Source: Rhodothalassiaceae bacterium
GTDB taxonomy: Bacteria > Pseudomonadota > Alphaproteobacteria > Sphingomonadales > Rhodothalassiaceae
Direction: 5' to 3'
DNA length: 64,000 nucleotides
Assembly: GCA_026004935.1 (NCBI GenBank)
Contig: BPKC01000001.1
Location: forward strand, 2,579,381 to 2,643,380
Shown: in pieces, positions 56,940 to 64,000 of the stretch
How the letters are laid out: each line of letters opens with the position of its first letter
Position numbering within the stretch: the first letter of the stretch is position 1
Program-made: the position numbers and the translations under genes
Notes under the pieces: model-generated
Databases searched by the model: none
What the model was told of the DNA's origin: nothing
What the model saw: only the letters and a program-made list of their open reading frames with translations

Positions 56940-57500
56940 CTACGACCCGTCGCGGCGCGCAAGCGCCCGCTCGGCGAGGGCGAGATTGTAGCGCACCACC
57001 TTCGCCTCCCGGCTGCGGGCGCGTAGCTGCGAGAGGGCGATGCGGTATTCCGCGATGGCGGCCTCGAGGCGTCCCTGGACCAGATGGAGATTGCCGAGGG
57101 TATTGTGGGCCATCCAGTGGCGCGGACGGATGGCGATCGCCCGGTCGCAGGCGGCGCCCGCCGCCTCGTAGCGGCCAGCGGCCGTGAGGGCGGCGCACAG
57201 CGCATTGTGCCCGGCGTACTGGACATCCGGCGAGCTGTCGTGGGCGAGAAGCTCTTCCATCAGCCGGATCGCCTCCTCCGGATCGCCGCGCTTGAGCGCC
57301 GCCCGCGCGGCCGCCAGCTCGCTCGGCTCGTCGAAGCGCAGCACCGACATGGGATAGTTGGGCGAACGGTCGATGCGGCTTCCGGTTGCCTGCGCCCAGC
57401 CGGGCGATCCAGACAGCAAGAGCAGCGCGAGCATGGGTAGGAACAGCCGCGCCAAACGTTCCACGCTGCGCCCGGCCCGCCTGCGCGTGGTGACCATCAT
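56940..57500 (-). CDS. Exported tetratricopeptide repeat protein
   Basis: A 186-residue protein with a signal peptide (about 1-36, ending GWAQA) and TPR-like helices from about residue 60: ALKRGDPEEAIRLMEELL, NALCAALTAAGRYEAAGAACDRAI and NTLGNLHLVQGRLEAAIAEYRIAL. Probably periplasmic and protein-binding; the partner is unknown. ATG 57500 has GGAG at the right distance; an ATG at 57497 is directly next to it. Divergent from the secreted protein at 57635. Confidence 0.8.
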   Translation of the reverse strand: MMVTTRRRAGRSVERLARLFLPMLALLLLSGSPGWAQATGSRIDRSPNYPMSVLRFDEPSELAAARAALKRGDPEEAIRLMEELLAHDSSPDVQYAGHNALCAALTAAGRYEAAGAACDRAIAIRPRHWMAHNTLGNLHLVQGRLEAAIAEYRIALSQLRARSREAKVVRYNLALAERALARRDGS

Positions 57501-57590
57501 TCCTTGCTCCTCGTCACCGGTTGCGGCGATCACCTTCTCCCGCAGCCGGCGTGCCACCCTTTCGCCATTTCCCCTTGCGAATTCCAAGCC

Positions 57591-57619
57591 ATTATAGCGA
57601 TAGAGCGGGGCCGAGGCAA
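57591..57619 (-). promoter_or_regulatory. Promoter of the TPR gene
   Basis: Minus-strand -35 TTGCCT (57614-57619), 17 bp, perfect -10 TATAAT (57591-57596), 91 bp before the TPR start. The only consensus -10 found in the window. Confidence 0.65.
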
Positions 57620-57634
57620 AAGACGGGAGGCGGG

Positions 57635-58525
57635 ATGATGCGGCGCAGAGACGGACGGTCGGCTGACGCGCCCCGCGTGCGGGGCGGCCGGCGCGCGGTT
57701 CTGGCGATGATCATCCTCTGCGCGCTGCCGCTTCCCGGCAGGGCCGCCGAGGTGCTTGGAGACGCGCTTGCGCCGCTCAGGTCCGCGCTTGCGGAGGCCG
57801 CCGAGCAGAAGGCCGTCCTCGAGGCGCTTGCGGAGGAGGCACGCGGGAAGGCGCTGGCCTCGAACAATAAGCCGCAGGGGGATGAGCCGCCGGAGCTTCC
57901 GGCGCCCGCCGGCTTCACGCGCGAGACGCATGTCACGGTGAACGGCGAGCTGCGTCTTCATCTCGTCGAGCGCTTCGACCCGCGGGCCGAAGGTGACGCC
58001 CGCTGGACCACCCTCCTCGTCGAGCCCGCCGAGCGCGCGGAAAAGATCAAGCCGCAGCATCAGGGCGCCGACGGCACCTTCGCCATGTATGCCTTCACCC
58101 TCGGCGGACTCGACCCCGAGGCGGCGGTGCCGGTGGAGCCGCCGGCGGACGGCGAGCCGGGGCTTGCCTATTTCCGCTTCGCGAAGGTGCCGCAGGACAT
58201 GCTCCAGGGCGACGGGGCCGCCTATGCGGACAAGCTCGAGATGCTGGTCGGCGTCGATGCCCGCGCGGGCGAGCCGCATGTGCGCGAGCTCGTCATGCAC
58301 CTGCCCGAGCCGACGCGTCTCAAGCTCATCGCCAAGGTCAGGGAATTCACTTGGCGGATCCGCTACCGCCCGCTTGCGGCCGGAAGCCGCCTCTTCGTGC
58401 CGGAGGAGATGACGACGAAGGCCCGCTTCAAGATCCTGTTCCGCGGCGAGGAGGAGTCGCTGACGACGGTCTCCTGGCGCGACTGGTCGGTGACCGAGGC
58501 CGGCACGCGCCTGCTCGCCCCCTAG
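57635..58525 (+). CDS. Secreted protein of unknown function
   Basis: A 296-residue protein with a basic N terminus and signal peptide (about 1-38, ending GRAA). A helical stretch (about 40-75, LAPLRSALAEAAEQKAVLEAL) precedes a mixed alpha/beta part with FTRETHVTVNGELRLHLVERFD and WRIRYRPLAAGSRLFVPEEM. No family recognised. Probably periplasmic. It ends 4 bp into the convergent LysM/M23 gene. Confidence 0.7.
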   Translation: MMRRRDGRSADAPRVRGGRRAVLAMIILCALPLPGRAAEVLGDALAPLRSALAEAAEQKAVLEALAEEARGKALASNNKPQGDEPPELPAPAGFTRETHVTVNGELRLHLVERFDPRAEGDARWTTLLVEPAERAEKIKPQHQGADGTFAMYAFTLGGLDPEAAVPVEPPADGEPGLAYFRFAKVPQDMLQGDGAAYADKLEMLVGVDARAGEPHVRELVMHLPEPTRLKLIAKVREFTWRIRYRPLAAGSRLFVPEEMTTKARFKILFRGEEESLTTVSWRDWSVTEAGTRLLAP

Positions 58526-59493
58526 CCGTCGCGGTGCGCCGGCAGCCGCCCGGCGGTCAGCGGCGGCAGATGCTTCAAGGGATCGACGGCCCTGCGTCCC
58601 CGGCGCAGCTCGAAGTGAAGCTGGGGGCTCGCCACGAGCCCCGTCTTGCCGACGCGCGCGATGATCTGGCCGCGGCGCACGACGTCGCCACGCTTGACCA
58701 GCAGCTCGTCGTTGTGGGCGTAGGCGCTGACCCAGCCGTTGCGGTGACGGATGAGGATCAGCCTGCCGAAGGCCTCGATCCCGTCTCCCGCATAGGCGAC
58801 GACGCCCGCATCGGCCGCGCGCACCGGCGCGCCGCGCGGGGCGGCGATGTTGATGCCGTCGTTGCGCAGGCCGCCGGGCTTGGGGCCGAAGGTCGAGATC
58901 ACCTTTCCGATCACCGGCCAGCCGAAGCCGCCGGATGAGGCCGGCGGGTCGGGCAGCGGCCCGGCTCCCGCCACCGCCATCGCCTCGCCGCGGCCCGTCG
59001 GGATCACGAGCTCCTGGCCCGGCCGGATCAGATAGGGCGGCCGGATGCCGTTGAGCTCGGCGAGATCCGAGACCTCGACGTCATAGCGGGTGGCGATGCG
59101 GTAGAGCGTCTCGCCCGGCCGCACCCGGTGATGCCGGCGCGCCGGCAGCTTCAGCCGGTCGCCGGGATGGAGGATGTAGGGGGGCGCGAGACCGTTGATG
59201 CGCACCAGCTCCTCGAGCGAGACCCCCGCCCGGCGCGCGATGCCGTAGACGGTATCCCCGGGCCGGACGACCACCGTGCCGGCTGCGGCCGCATGCCGCG
59301 GGGCGGAAGCCGCACGCTGCGGCGCCCGCCGCGGGGCCTCGGCGAGCCGGCGCGGCGGCTCGGGCTTCATGCGCGGAACGGGCACCGGAAGCGGGCTGTT
59401 GCGCACGGTGGACGAGGGGAAGGCGACCGGGTCATCCCCGACGCAGCCGGACAGCGCCCCAAGCAGCACCATCGCGATCGCCGCCTGCCGCAT
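58522..59493 (-). CDS. LysM/M23 lipoprotein (NlpD-like), degenerate metal site
   Basis: A 323-residue outer-membrane-type lipoprotein with lipobox LLGALSGC (Cys17), two LysM domains (about 72-118 and 119-165, each with PGDTVYGIA or PGETLYRIA) and a C-terminal M23/LytM domain (about 200-315). The first metal motif HxGxD is replaced by NDGIN, while YAHN and LHFE remain. Loss of ligands is a mark of NlpD/EnvC-type amidase activators rather than peptidases. It follows surE by 105 bp; pcm, often between them, is absent. Confidence 0.86.
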   Translation of the reverse strand: MRQAAIAMVLLGALSGCVGDDPVAFPSSTVRNSPLPVPVPRMKPEPPRRLAEAPRRAPQRAASAPRHAAAAGTVVVRPGDTVYGIARRAGVSLEELVRINGLAPPYILHPGDRLKLPARRHHRVRPGETLYRIATRYDVEVSDLAELNGIRPPYLIRPGQELVIPTGRGEAMAVAGAGPLPDPPASSGGFGWPVIGKVISTFGPKPGGLRNDGINIAAPRGAPVRAADAGVVAYAGDGIEAFGRLILIRHRNGWVSAYAHNDELLVKRGDVVRRGQIIARVGKTGLVASPQLHFELRRGRRAVDPLKHLPPLTAGRLPAHRDG

Positions 59494-59598
59494 GCCGCCC
59501 GTCTCCCGACACCTGCCGCCGTCTCGCGCCGCGGCGGGCTGCCCGGGCGAGCATAGGAATCACGGGAATGCCGCGCAACCGCCGCTACGGCGCGCGGA

Positions 59599-60423
59599 TC
59601 AGGCGGCGGACCCCTCCTCGCCGGCGGGCGCGCCCCGGGCCTCGATCACCTCCTTCATGCGCGAGCGGGTGGGGTGATGCGTGAGGTCGAGGTGAAGCGG
59701 CGTGATCGAGATGTAGCCGGAACGCACGGCCTCCAGATCGGTTTCGGCGCCGGCGACCCCCGGCGTGCGGGACAGGCCGAACCAGTAGTAGGGCACGCCG
59801 CGGGTGTCGATCCGCTCCTCGACGATCAATCCTCCGAGATCGCGCCGGCCCTGGCGGGTCACCCGCACCCCCCTGACCTCCTCTGCGGGACAGGACGGGA
59901 AGTTGATGTTGATGAGCACGCCCTTCGGCCAGCCGCAGGCGATCACCTTCTCGATCATGGCTCTCGCATAGCGGCGCGCCGGTTGCCAGTTGGTGCGCTC
60001 GGGGCGCGGGCGGATGCATTGCGAAAGCGCGATCGCCGGGATTCCCGCGAGCGCTCCTTCGATCGCCGCCGCGACCGTGCCGGAATAGGTGATGTCCTCG
60101 GCGAGATTGCCGCCGCGGTTGATGCCTGAGAGCACCAGCGTCGGCGGCGCCTCGCGCATCAGGTGGTTGACGGCGAACATCACGCAGTCCGTCGGCGTGC
60201 CGCGCACGGCGAAGCGCCGCTCCTCGAGGCGCCGGACCCGCAAGGGTTCGGTCAGGCTGAGCGAATGGCCGGCGCCCGACTGCTCGAACTCGGGCGCCAC
60301 CACCCAGACGTCGTCCGAAAGCTCGCGTGCGATCTCTTCCAGATAGCGCAGGCCCGGCGAATGGATCCCGTCGTCGTTCGACACCAGGATGCGGGCGGTG
60401 GTGATCGGCTCATGCGCGCTCAT
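59599..60423 (-). CDS. surE: 5'/3'-nucleotidase SurE
   Basis: Metal-dependent nucleotide phosphatase of 274 residues. The metal site Asp17-Asp18 is in [11 protein letters not shown], with [10 protein letters not shown] and [18 protein letters not shown] in the expected order. The start overlaps the serS stop by ATGA (60420-60423). Confidence 0.96.
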   Translation of the reverse strand: MSAHEPITTARILVSNDDGIHSPGLRYLEEIARELSDDVWVVAPEFEQSGAGHSLSLTEPLRVRRLEERRFAVRGTPTDCVMFAVNHLMREAPPTLVLSGINRGGNLAEDITYSGTVAAAIEGALAGIPAIALSQCIRPRPERTNWQPARRYARAMIEKVIACGWPKGVLININFPSCPAEEVRGVRVTRQGRRDLGGLIVEERIDTRGVPYYWFGLSRTPGVAGAETDLEAVRSGYISITPLHLDLTHHPTRSRMKEVIEARGAPAGEEGSAA

Positions 60424-61697
60424 GCGGGCAGCACCTCGCGTCCGCCCAGATAGGGCCGCAGCGCCTCGGGGATCCGCACGCTGCCGTCGGGCTGCTGGTG
60501 GTTCTCGACAAGAGCGATCAGCGCCCGGCCGACGGCCACCCCCGAGCCGTTGAGGGTGTGGGGAAAGCGCGTGCGCTTCTCGCCCGCCGGCCGGCAGCGC
60601 AGCCGCATCCGCCGCGCCTGGAAGTCCCGGCAGTTGGAGCAGCTCGAGATCTCGCGGTAGCGCTCCTGGGACGGCAGCCAGGCCTCGATGTCATAGGTCT
60701 TCGCGGCCGAAAACCCCATGTCGCCGGTGGACAGCAGCACGACCCGCCAGGGGATCTCGAGGCGCTTCAGCACCTCCTCGGCGCAGGCGGTCATGCGCTC
60801 GAGTTCCTCGGCCGAATCCTCGGGCCGCGTGACGGATACCAGCTCCACCTTGTCGAACTGGTGCTGGCGCAGCATGCCGCGGGTGTCGCGCCCGGCCGCC
60901 CCGGCCTCCGAGCGGAAGCAGGGCGTGAGCGCCGTCACCCTGAGCGGCAGCTCCTCTTCCGCGAGAATCTCCTCGCGCCAGAGATTGGTGAGCGGCACCT
61001 CCGCGGTCGGGATCAGCCAGTGCTCGTCGCCGGCGCGATAGAGGTCGTCGGCGAACTTGGGCAGCTGGCCGGTCCCGATCAGGGCCTCGTCGCGCACGAG
61101 ATACGGCGGCCAGACTTCCGTGTAGCCGTGCTCGCGCACATGCAGGTCGATCATGAACTGGCCGAGCGCGCGGTGCAGCGCCGCCATCCAGCCCTTCAGC
61201 ACCACGAAGCGGGCGCCGGCGATCCTGGCGGCGGCCGCAAAGTCCATGCTGCCGTCGCGCGCGCCGAGCTCGTCATGGGAAAGGGGCGTGAAGGAAAACG
61301 CCGGCGGCGCGCCGTGGCGGCGGATCTCCCGGTTCGCGCTTTCGTCCGGGCCGACGGGAACCTCCGGATCCGGCAGATTGGGCAGGCGCAGCAGGGCGTC
61401 ATCCAGCTCCGCCTCGACACCGCGCACCTCGTCCTCGAGCGCCGCGATCCGCTCCTTCAGCCCCTGGACCTCGGATTTGAGCGCCTCGGCCTTCTCGCGC
61501 GCACCTTCGCGCATCGCCGCCCCGATCTCGCGCGAGGCTTCATTGCGGCGGGCCTGAAGCTGCTGGAGCTCGGTCAAAAGACGCCGGCGCCGTTCGTCCA
61601 GCGCCAGCACCTGACCGAGGTCGACCTCCTCGCCGCGGGTCGCAAGCCGCCGGGCGATCTCTTCCGGTTCGCGGCGGATCTGTTCGATGTCGAGCAT
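60420..61697 (-). CDS. serS: Seryl-tRNA synthetase
   Basis: Class II aminoacyl-tRNA synthetase, 425 residues. An N-terminal coiled-coil arm (about 30-105) binds the long variable arm of tRNA-Ser. Class II motifs are visible: TPCFRSEAG (motif 2) and [20 protein letters not shown] (motif 3). ATG 61697 gives MLDIEQIR, the family start. It follows tatC and is coupled to surE. Confidence 0.97.
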   Translation of the reverse strand: MLDIEQIRREPEEIARRLATRGEEVDLGQVLALDERRRRLLTELQQLQARRNEASREIGAAMREGAREKAEALKSEVQGLKERIAALEDEVRGVEAELDDALLRLPNLPDPEVPVGPDESANREIRRHGAPPAFSFTPLSHDELGARDGSMDFAAAARIAGARFVVLKGWMAALHRALGQFMIDLHVREHGYTEVWPPYLVRDEALIGTGQLPKFADDLYRAGDEHWLIPTAEVPLTNLWREEILAEEELPLRVTALTPCFRSEAGAAGRDTRGMLRQHQFDKVELVSVTRPEDSAEELERMTACAEEVLKRLEIPWRVVLLSTGDMGFSAAKTYDIEAWLPSQERYREISSCSNCRDFQARRMRLRCRPAGEKRTRFPHTLNGSGVAVGRALIALVENHQQPDGSVRIPEALRPYLGGREVLPA

Positions 61698-61759
61698 GGA
61701 TGTCCCGTGCACATGTATCGTGCGACTGGCCCGAGGCCCCGCCCCGGCGGGGGCGGTGC

Positions 61760-62587
61760 CTATTTCGTGGAGCCGGCCGCGCGGGCGTTGCGCGCCTCGG
61801 CCCGCCGGGCGCCGGCCGCGATCGCGAGAATGGAGAGCTCGTACAACAGGATGATGGGGATGCCAAGGGCGATCTGGCTGATGACATCGGGGGGCGTGAG
61901 CACGGCCGCCACCACCAGCGCGATGACCACCGCATACTTGCGCTTCGCCCGCAGATCGTCTGCGGTGATCAGCCCGGCCCGGCCCATCAGGGTGAGCGCG
62001 ACCGGCAGCTGAAAGGCGAGCCCGAAAGCGATGATGAGCGTCATCACGAGCGAGAGATACTCGCTCACCTTCGCCTCGAGCTGGATGGGCAGCGCGCCGG
62101 GCCCGCCGGGCTGCTCGAAGCTCAGGAAGAACTTCCAGGCGAGCGGCATCACCAGATAGTAGGCGAGCGCCGCACCCAGCACGAAGAGGATCGGGGTCGC
62201 GACGAGAAAGGGCAGCAGCGCGCGCCGCTCGTGCCGGTAGAGCCCCGGCGCCACGAAGCGCCACAGCTGCATCGCCAATAGCGGAAAGGCGATGAACAGC
62301 GCGCCGAAGAAGGCGACCTTGACCCTGGTGAAGAAGGCCTCCTGCAGCGCCGTGTAGATCATCCGGTGGCCGCCGTCGCCCTCGGCGGCCAGGGCCTCCA
62401 GCAGCGGGCGGGTGAGGAAGTTGTAGATGTCGTCGGCGACCAGCCAGCACAGCAGGAAGGCCACCACCAGCCCGTAGATCGAGATCAGCAGCCGCCGGCG
62501 CAGCTCCATCAGATGCTCGATGAGCGGCGCCTTCGTGGCCTCCATCTCCTCTTCTTCATCGGGAGGGAGCGGCGTGCGGGCGTTCAT
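61760..62587 (-). CDS. tatC: Sec-independent translocase TatC
   Basis: Receptor for twin-arginine signal peptides, 275 residues, six membrane segments. It has the N-terminal [15 protein letters not shown] and the conserved [24 protein letters not shown]. The start overlaps the tatB stop by ATGA. The M24 lipoprotein at 35205 is a likely client. Confidence 0.97.
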   Translation of the reverse strand: MNARTPLPPDEEEEMEATKAPLIEHLMELRRRLLISIYGLVVAFLLCWLVADDIYNFLTRPLLEALAAEGDGGHRMIYTALQEAFFTRVKVAFFGALFIAFPLLAMQLWRFVAPGLYRHERRALLPFLVATPILFVLGAALAYYLVMPLAWKFFLSFEQPGGPGALPIQLEAKVSEYLSLVMTLIIAFGLAFQLPVALTLMGRAGLITADDLRAKRKYAVVIALVVAAVLTPPDVISQIALGIPIILLYELSILAIAAGARRAEARNARAAGSTK

Positions 62588-63033
62588 CGCGATTGCGCTC
62601 CCTCGTCACCGCCCGCGTCCACAACGGGCTTTGCGCCCGCCTCGTCACCGGAAGTGGCCGGCGCGCCGGGGTCCTCGCCCGCCTGTCCGTCAGCGGGCGT
62701 CTCGCCGCCGCCGGCGGCAGCGGCCGCGGGCACGGGCGCGCCCGGCAGATCGTCATCGAGCGTGATGCGTTCGTTCGGGTCCACACCGAGGAGCTTCGTC
62801 ATCTCGCGGCGGGGATTCTGGAATTCGTAGAGCTTGACCTTGCGCCTGAGCTCCTCCAGCTCGACCTCGCGCGCCAGCGCGTCCATGTCCGCCCGGAAGC
62901 GGTTCGCCATGGCCCGCGCCTTGCCGTAGAGCTCGGCGATCGCCCGCATCACCTTCGGCAGATCGTGGGGTCCCACCACCACGATCAGCACGACGGCGAT
63001 CACCAGAAGCTCCGTCCAGCCGATGTCGAGCAT
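62584..63033 (-). CDS. tatB: Sec-independent translocase TatB
   Basis: A 149-residue protein with one N-terminal helix ([20 protein letters not shown]), the [12 protein letters not shown] hinge and a long amphipathic helix, then a Pro/Ala-rich tail. Forms the substrate-receptor complex with TatC. 67 bp after tatA. Confidence 0.95.
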   Translation of the reverse strand: MLDIGWTELLVIAVVLIVVVGPHDLPKVMRAIAELYGKARAMANRFRADMDALAREVELEELRRKVKLYEFQNPRREMTKLLGVDPNERITLDDDLPGAPVPAAAAAGGGETPADGQAGEDPGAPATSGDEAGAKPVVDAGGDEGAQSR

Positions 63034-63100
63034 GACGATGGCTCCAGCGCGGCGGCCGGCCCCGTGGGCGGCTGCGGAAGGGCCCGTACCGGCTCCCGCC

Positions 63101-63364
63101 TCAGGCCGAGGTCGTGGTCGCCTTGTCCTTCTCGGCCGCCTGCTCGCTCACATTGGCCGTGGCGGAGGCCGGGCTTGCCGTCTTCGGCAGCTCGCCGGCC
63201 GGCCGCTCGACCTCGACGGGCTCCTCCTCAACCTCGCGCAGCCCCTTCTTGAAGCTGGTGATGCCCTTCGCGACATCGCCCATCAGCTCCGAGATCTTGC
63301 CGCGCCCGAAGAGCAGCACCACCACCACCGCGATGATCAGAATCTGCCAGATGCCCACGCTCAT
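63101..63364 (-). CDS. tatA: Sec-independent translocase TatA
   Basis: Pore-forming Tat component, 87 residues. A short membrane helix ([16 protein letters not shown]), the [12 protein letters not shown] hinge and an amphipathic helix with FKKGL. It is the first tat gene, with a promoter candidate at 63513-63541. Confidence 0.97.
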   Translation of the reverse strand: MSVGIWQILIIAVVVVLLFGRGKISELMGDVAKGITSFKKGLREVEEEPVEVERPAGELPKTASPASATANVSEQAAEKDKATTTSA

Positions 63365-63512
63365 GACTGCTCGCACTCCCTCTTGCCCTCGTCCTCGGAC
63401 CGGCCCGCACGTGCCAGCCGCGGCCGCGGCCCGACCCGCCTCACATAGGATGCCCGGGGCCGATTGACCATCCCCTCCGGCGCGAAGGCCGCGGCCGGTC
63501 GCCGCGGATCCC

Positions 63513-63541
63513 ACCCTAGCAGGCTTTCGTTCTGCTGCCAA
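63513..63541 (-). promoter_or_regulatory. Promoter candidate for tatABC-serS-surE
   Basis: Minus-strand -35 TTGGCA (63536-63541), 17 bp, -10 TAGGGT (63513-63518), 149 bp upstream of tatA in the 225-bp gap after scpB. Confidence 0.52.
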
Positions 63542-63589
63542 AGGTGTTGAAAAACCATGAAACACAAATGCGCGGCCGCGGGGCCGGCC

Positions 63590-64000
63590 TCAACGCGCCG
63601 GCTCGCCGTCCCCGGCCTCATCGCCCCCGGCATCGGGGGCGTCCGGCGTTTCCGGCTCTTCTCTCTCCCCCGCGGCATCCGGCGCCTGCGCCGCCTCCTC
63701 TTCGGCCATGCGCGCGAGCGCCTCCTCCACCGAGTCGAGCAGCCCGGCCGCCTTGAGCTCGGCGAGCCCCGGCAGGTCCTTGATGCTCTCCAGCCCGAAA
63801 TCCACGAGAAAGGCCTCGGTGGTGCGGAATTCCAGCGGCAGCCCCGGCACGCGCCGGCGGCCGGCGGGTTTCACCCAGCCGGCCTCCATCAGCAGGTCCA
63901 GCGTCCCCTTCGACAGCGAGACGCCGCGGATCTCCTCGATCTCGGCGCGGGTGACCGGCTGATGGTAGGCGATGATGGCGAGCGTCTCCAGCGCCGCGCG
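63590..64000 (-). CDS. scpB: Segregation and condensation protein ScpB, C-terminal part
   Basis: Partial gene; the 5' end lies beyond the window edge. The last 136 codons read in one frame from 64000: LAIIAYHQPVTRAEIEEIRG, GTLDLLMEAGWV and GLPLEFRTTEAFLVDFGL are the second winged-helix domain of ScpB. An acidic, low-complexity tail of about 45 residues follows. ScpB works with ScpA and SMC in chromosome segregation. Confidence 0.93.
   Translation of the reverse strand, partial: RAALETLAIIAYHQPVTRAEIEEIRGVSLSKGTLDLLMEAGWVKPAGRRRVPGLPLEFRTTEAFLVDFGLESIKDLPGLAELKAAGLLDSVEEALARMAEEEAAQAPDAAGEREEPETPDAPDAGGDEAGDGEPAR

Overview
This is a very GC-rich bacterial chromosome segment whose gene content and order are alphaproteobacterial, most likely Rhodospirillales-like. 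Indicators are the run scpB-tatA-tatB-tatC-serS-surE-lysM/M23, the run yajC-secD-secF-Mth938, a CckA-type hybrid kinase beside flagellar genes, purF followed by an SDR gene, and a free-standing TPP-riboswitch thiC. The genus cannot be fixed from the window. Coding density is high and many neighbours overlap by ATGA. There are two tRNA genes (Gln-CTG, Ser-GGA), no rRNA and no CRISPR array.

Layout. 1-6.3 kb (minus): fatty acid synthesis and envelope block fabD-fabG-acpP-fabF-mltG-rnj. 6.4-9.1 kb: tRNA-Gln, a PAS-like protein, and mlaE-mlaF. 9.2-10.5 kb (plus): a three-gene lysis cassette (winged helix protein, GH108 endolysin, GTA-type 3TM holin) behind an AT-rich operator-like region. 10.5-11.1 kb: palindromic repeats. 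11.1-18.0 kb (minus): SDR, purF, cvpA, radA, comEC. 18.2-24.0 kb (plus): gltX, gltA, a ZnuD-like TonB receptor and an SDR. 24.0-25.9 kb (minus): a TacAT-like toxin-antitoxin pair with a clear promoter-operator, and a methyltransferase. 25.9-30.2 kb: phytase-like esterase, rpmB, tRNA-Ser, fatty acid desaturase, prepilin peptidase.

30.2-35.2 kb: class Ia ribonucleotide reductase. nrdA and nrdB are separated by 1.8 kb holding a palindromic repeat cluster, a tandem duplication of about 144 bp, and an oppositely oriented hicAB module. 35.2-40.0 kb (plus): TAT-lipoprotein M24 peptidase, then arsM with two glycosyltransferases of the arsenosugar-associated types. 40.0-42.2 kb: TPP riboswitch and thiC, which carries a one-base frameshift. 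42.2-44.3 kb: an accessory patch with a toxin-antitoxin pair, a coiled-coil/winged-helix protein and a degenerate-looking spacer.

44.3-53.0 kb: pccB, then flagellar export and rod genes (fliO-fliP minus; flgB-flgC-fliE-fliQ-fliR-flhB plus, behind a sigma-54-type promoter) ending in a CckA-type kinase. 53.1-64 kb: bolA, Mth938-like, secF-secD-yajC, TPR protein, secreted protein, LysM/M23 lipoprotein, surE, serS, tatC-tatB-tatA and the 3' part of scpB. A recurring promoter form is visible: -35 TTGnnn, 16-18 bp, -10 usually beginning TA(G/T).
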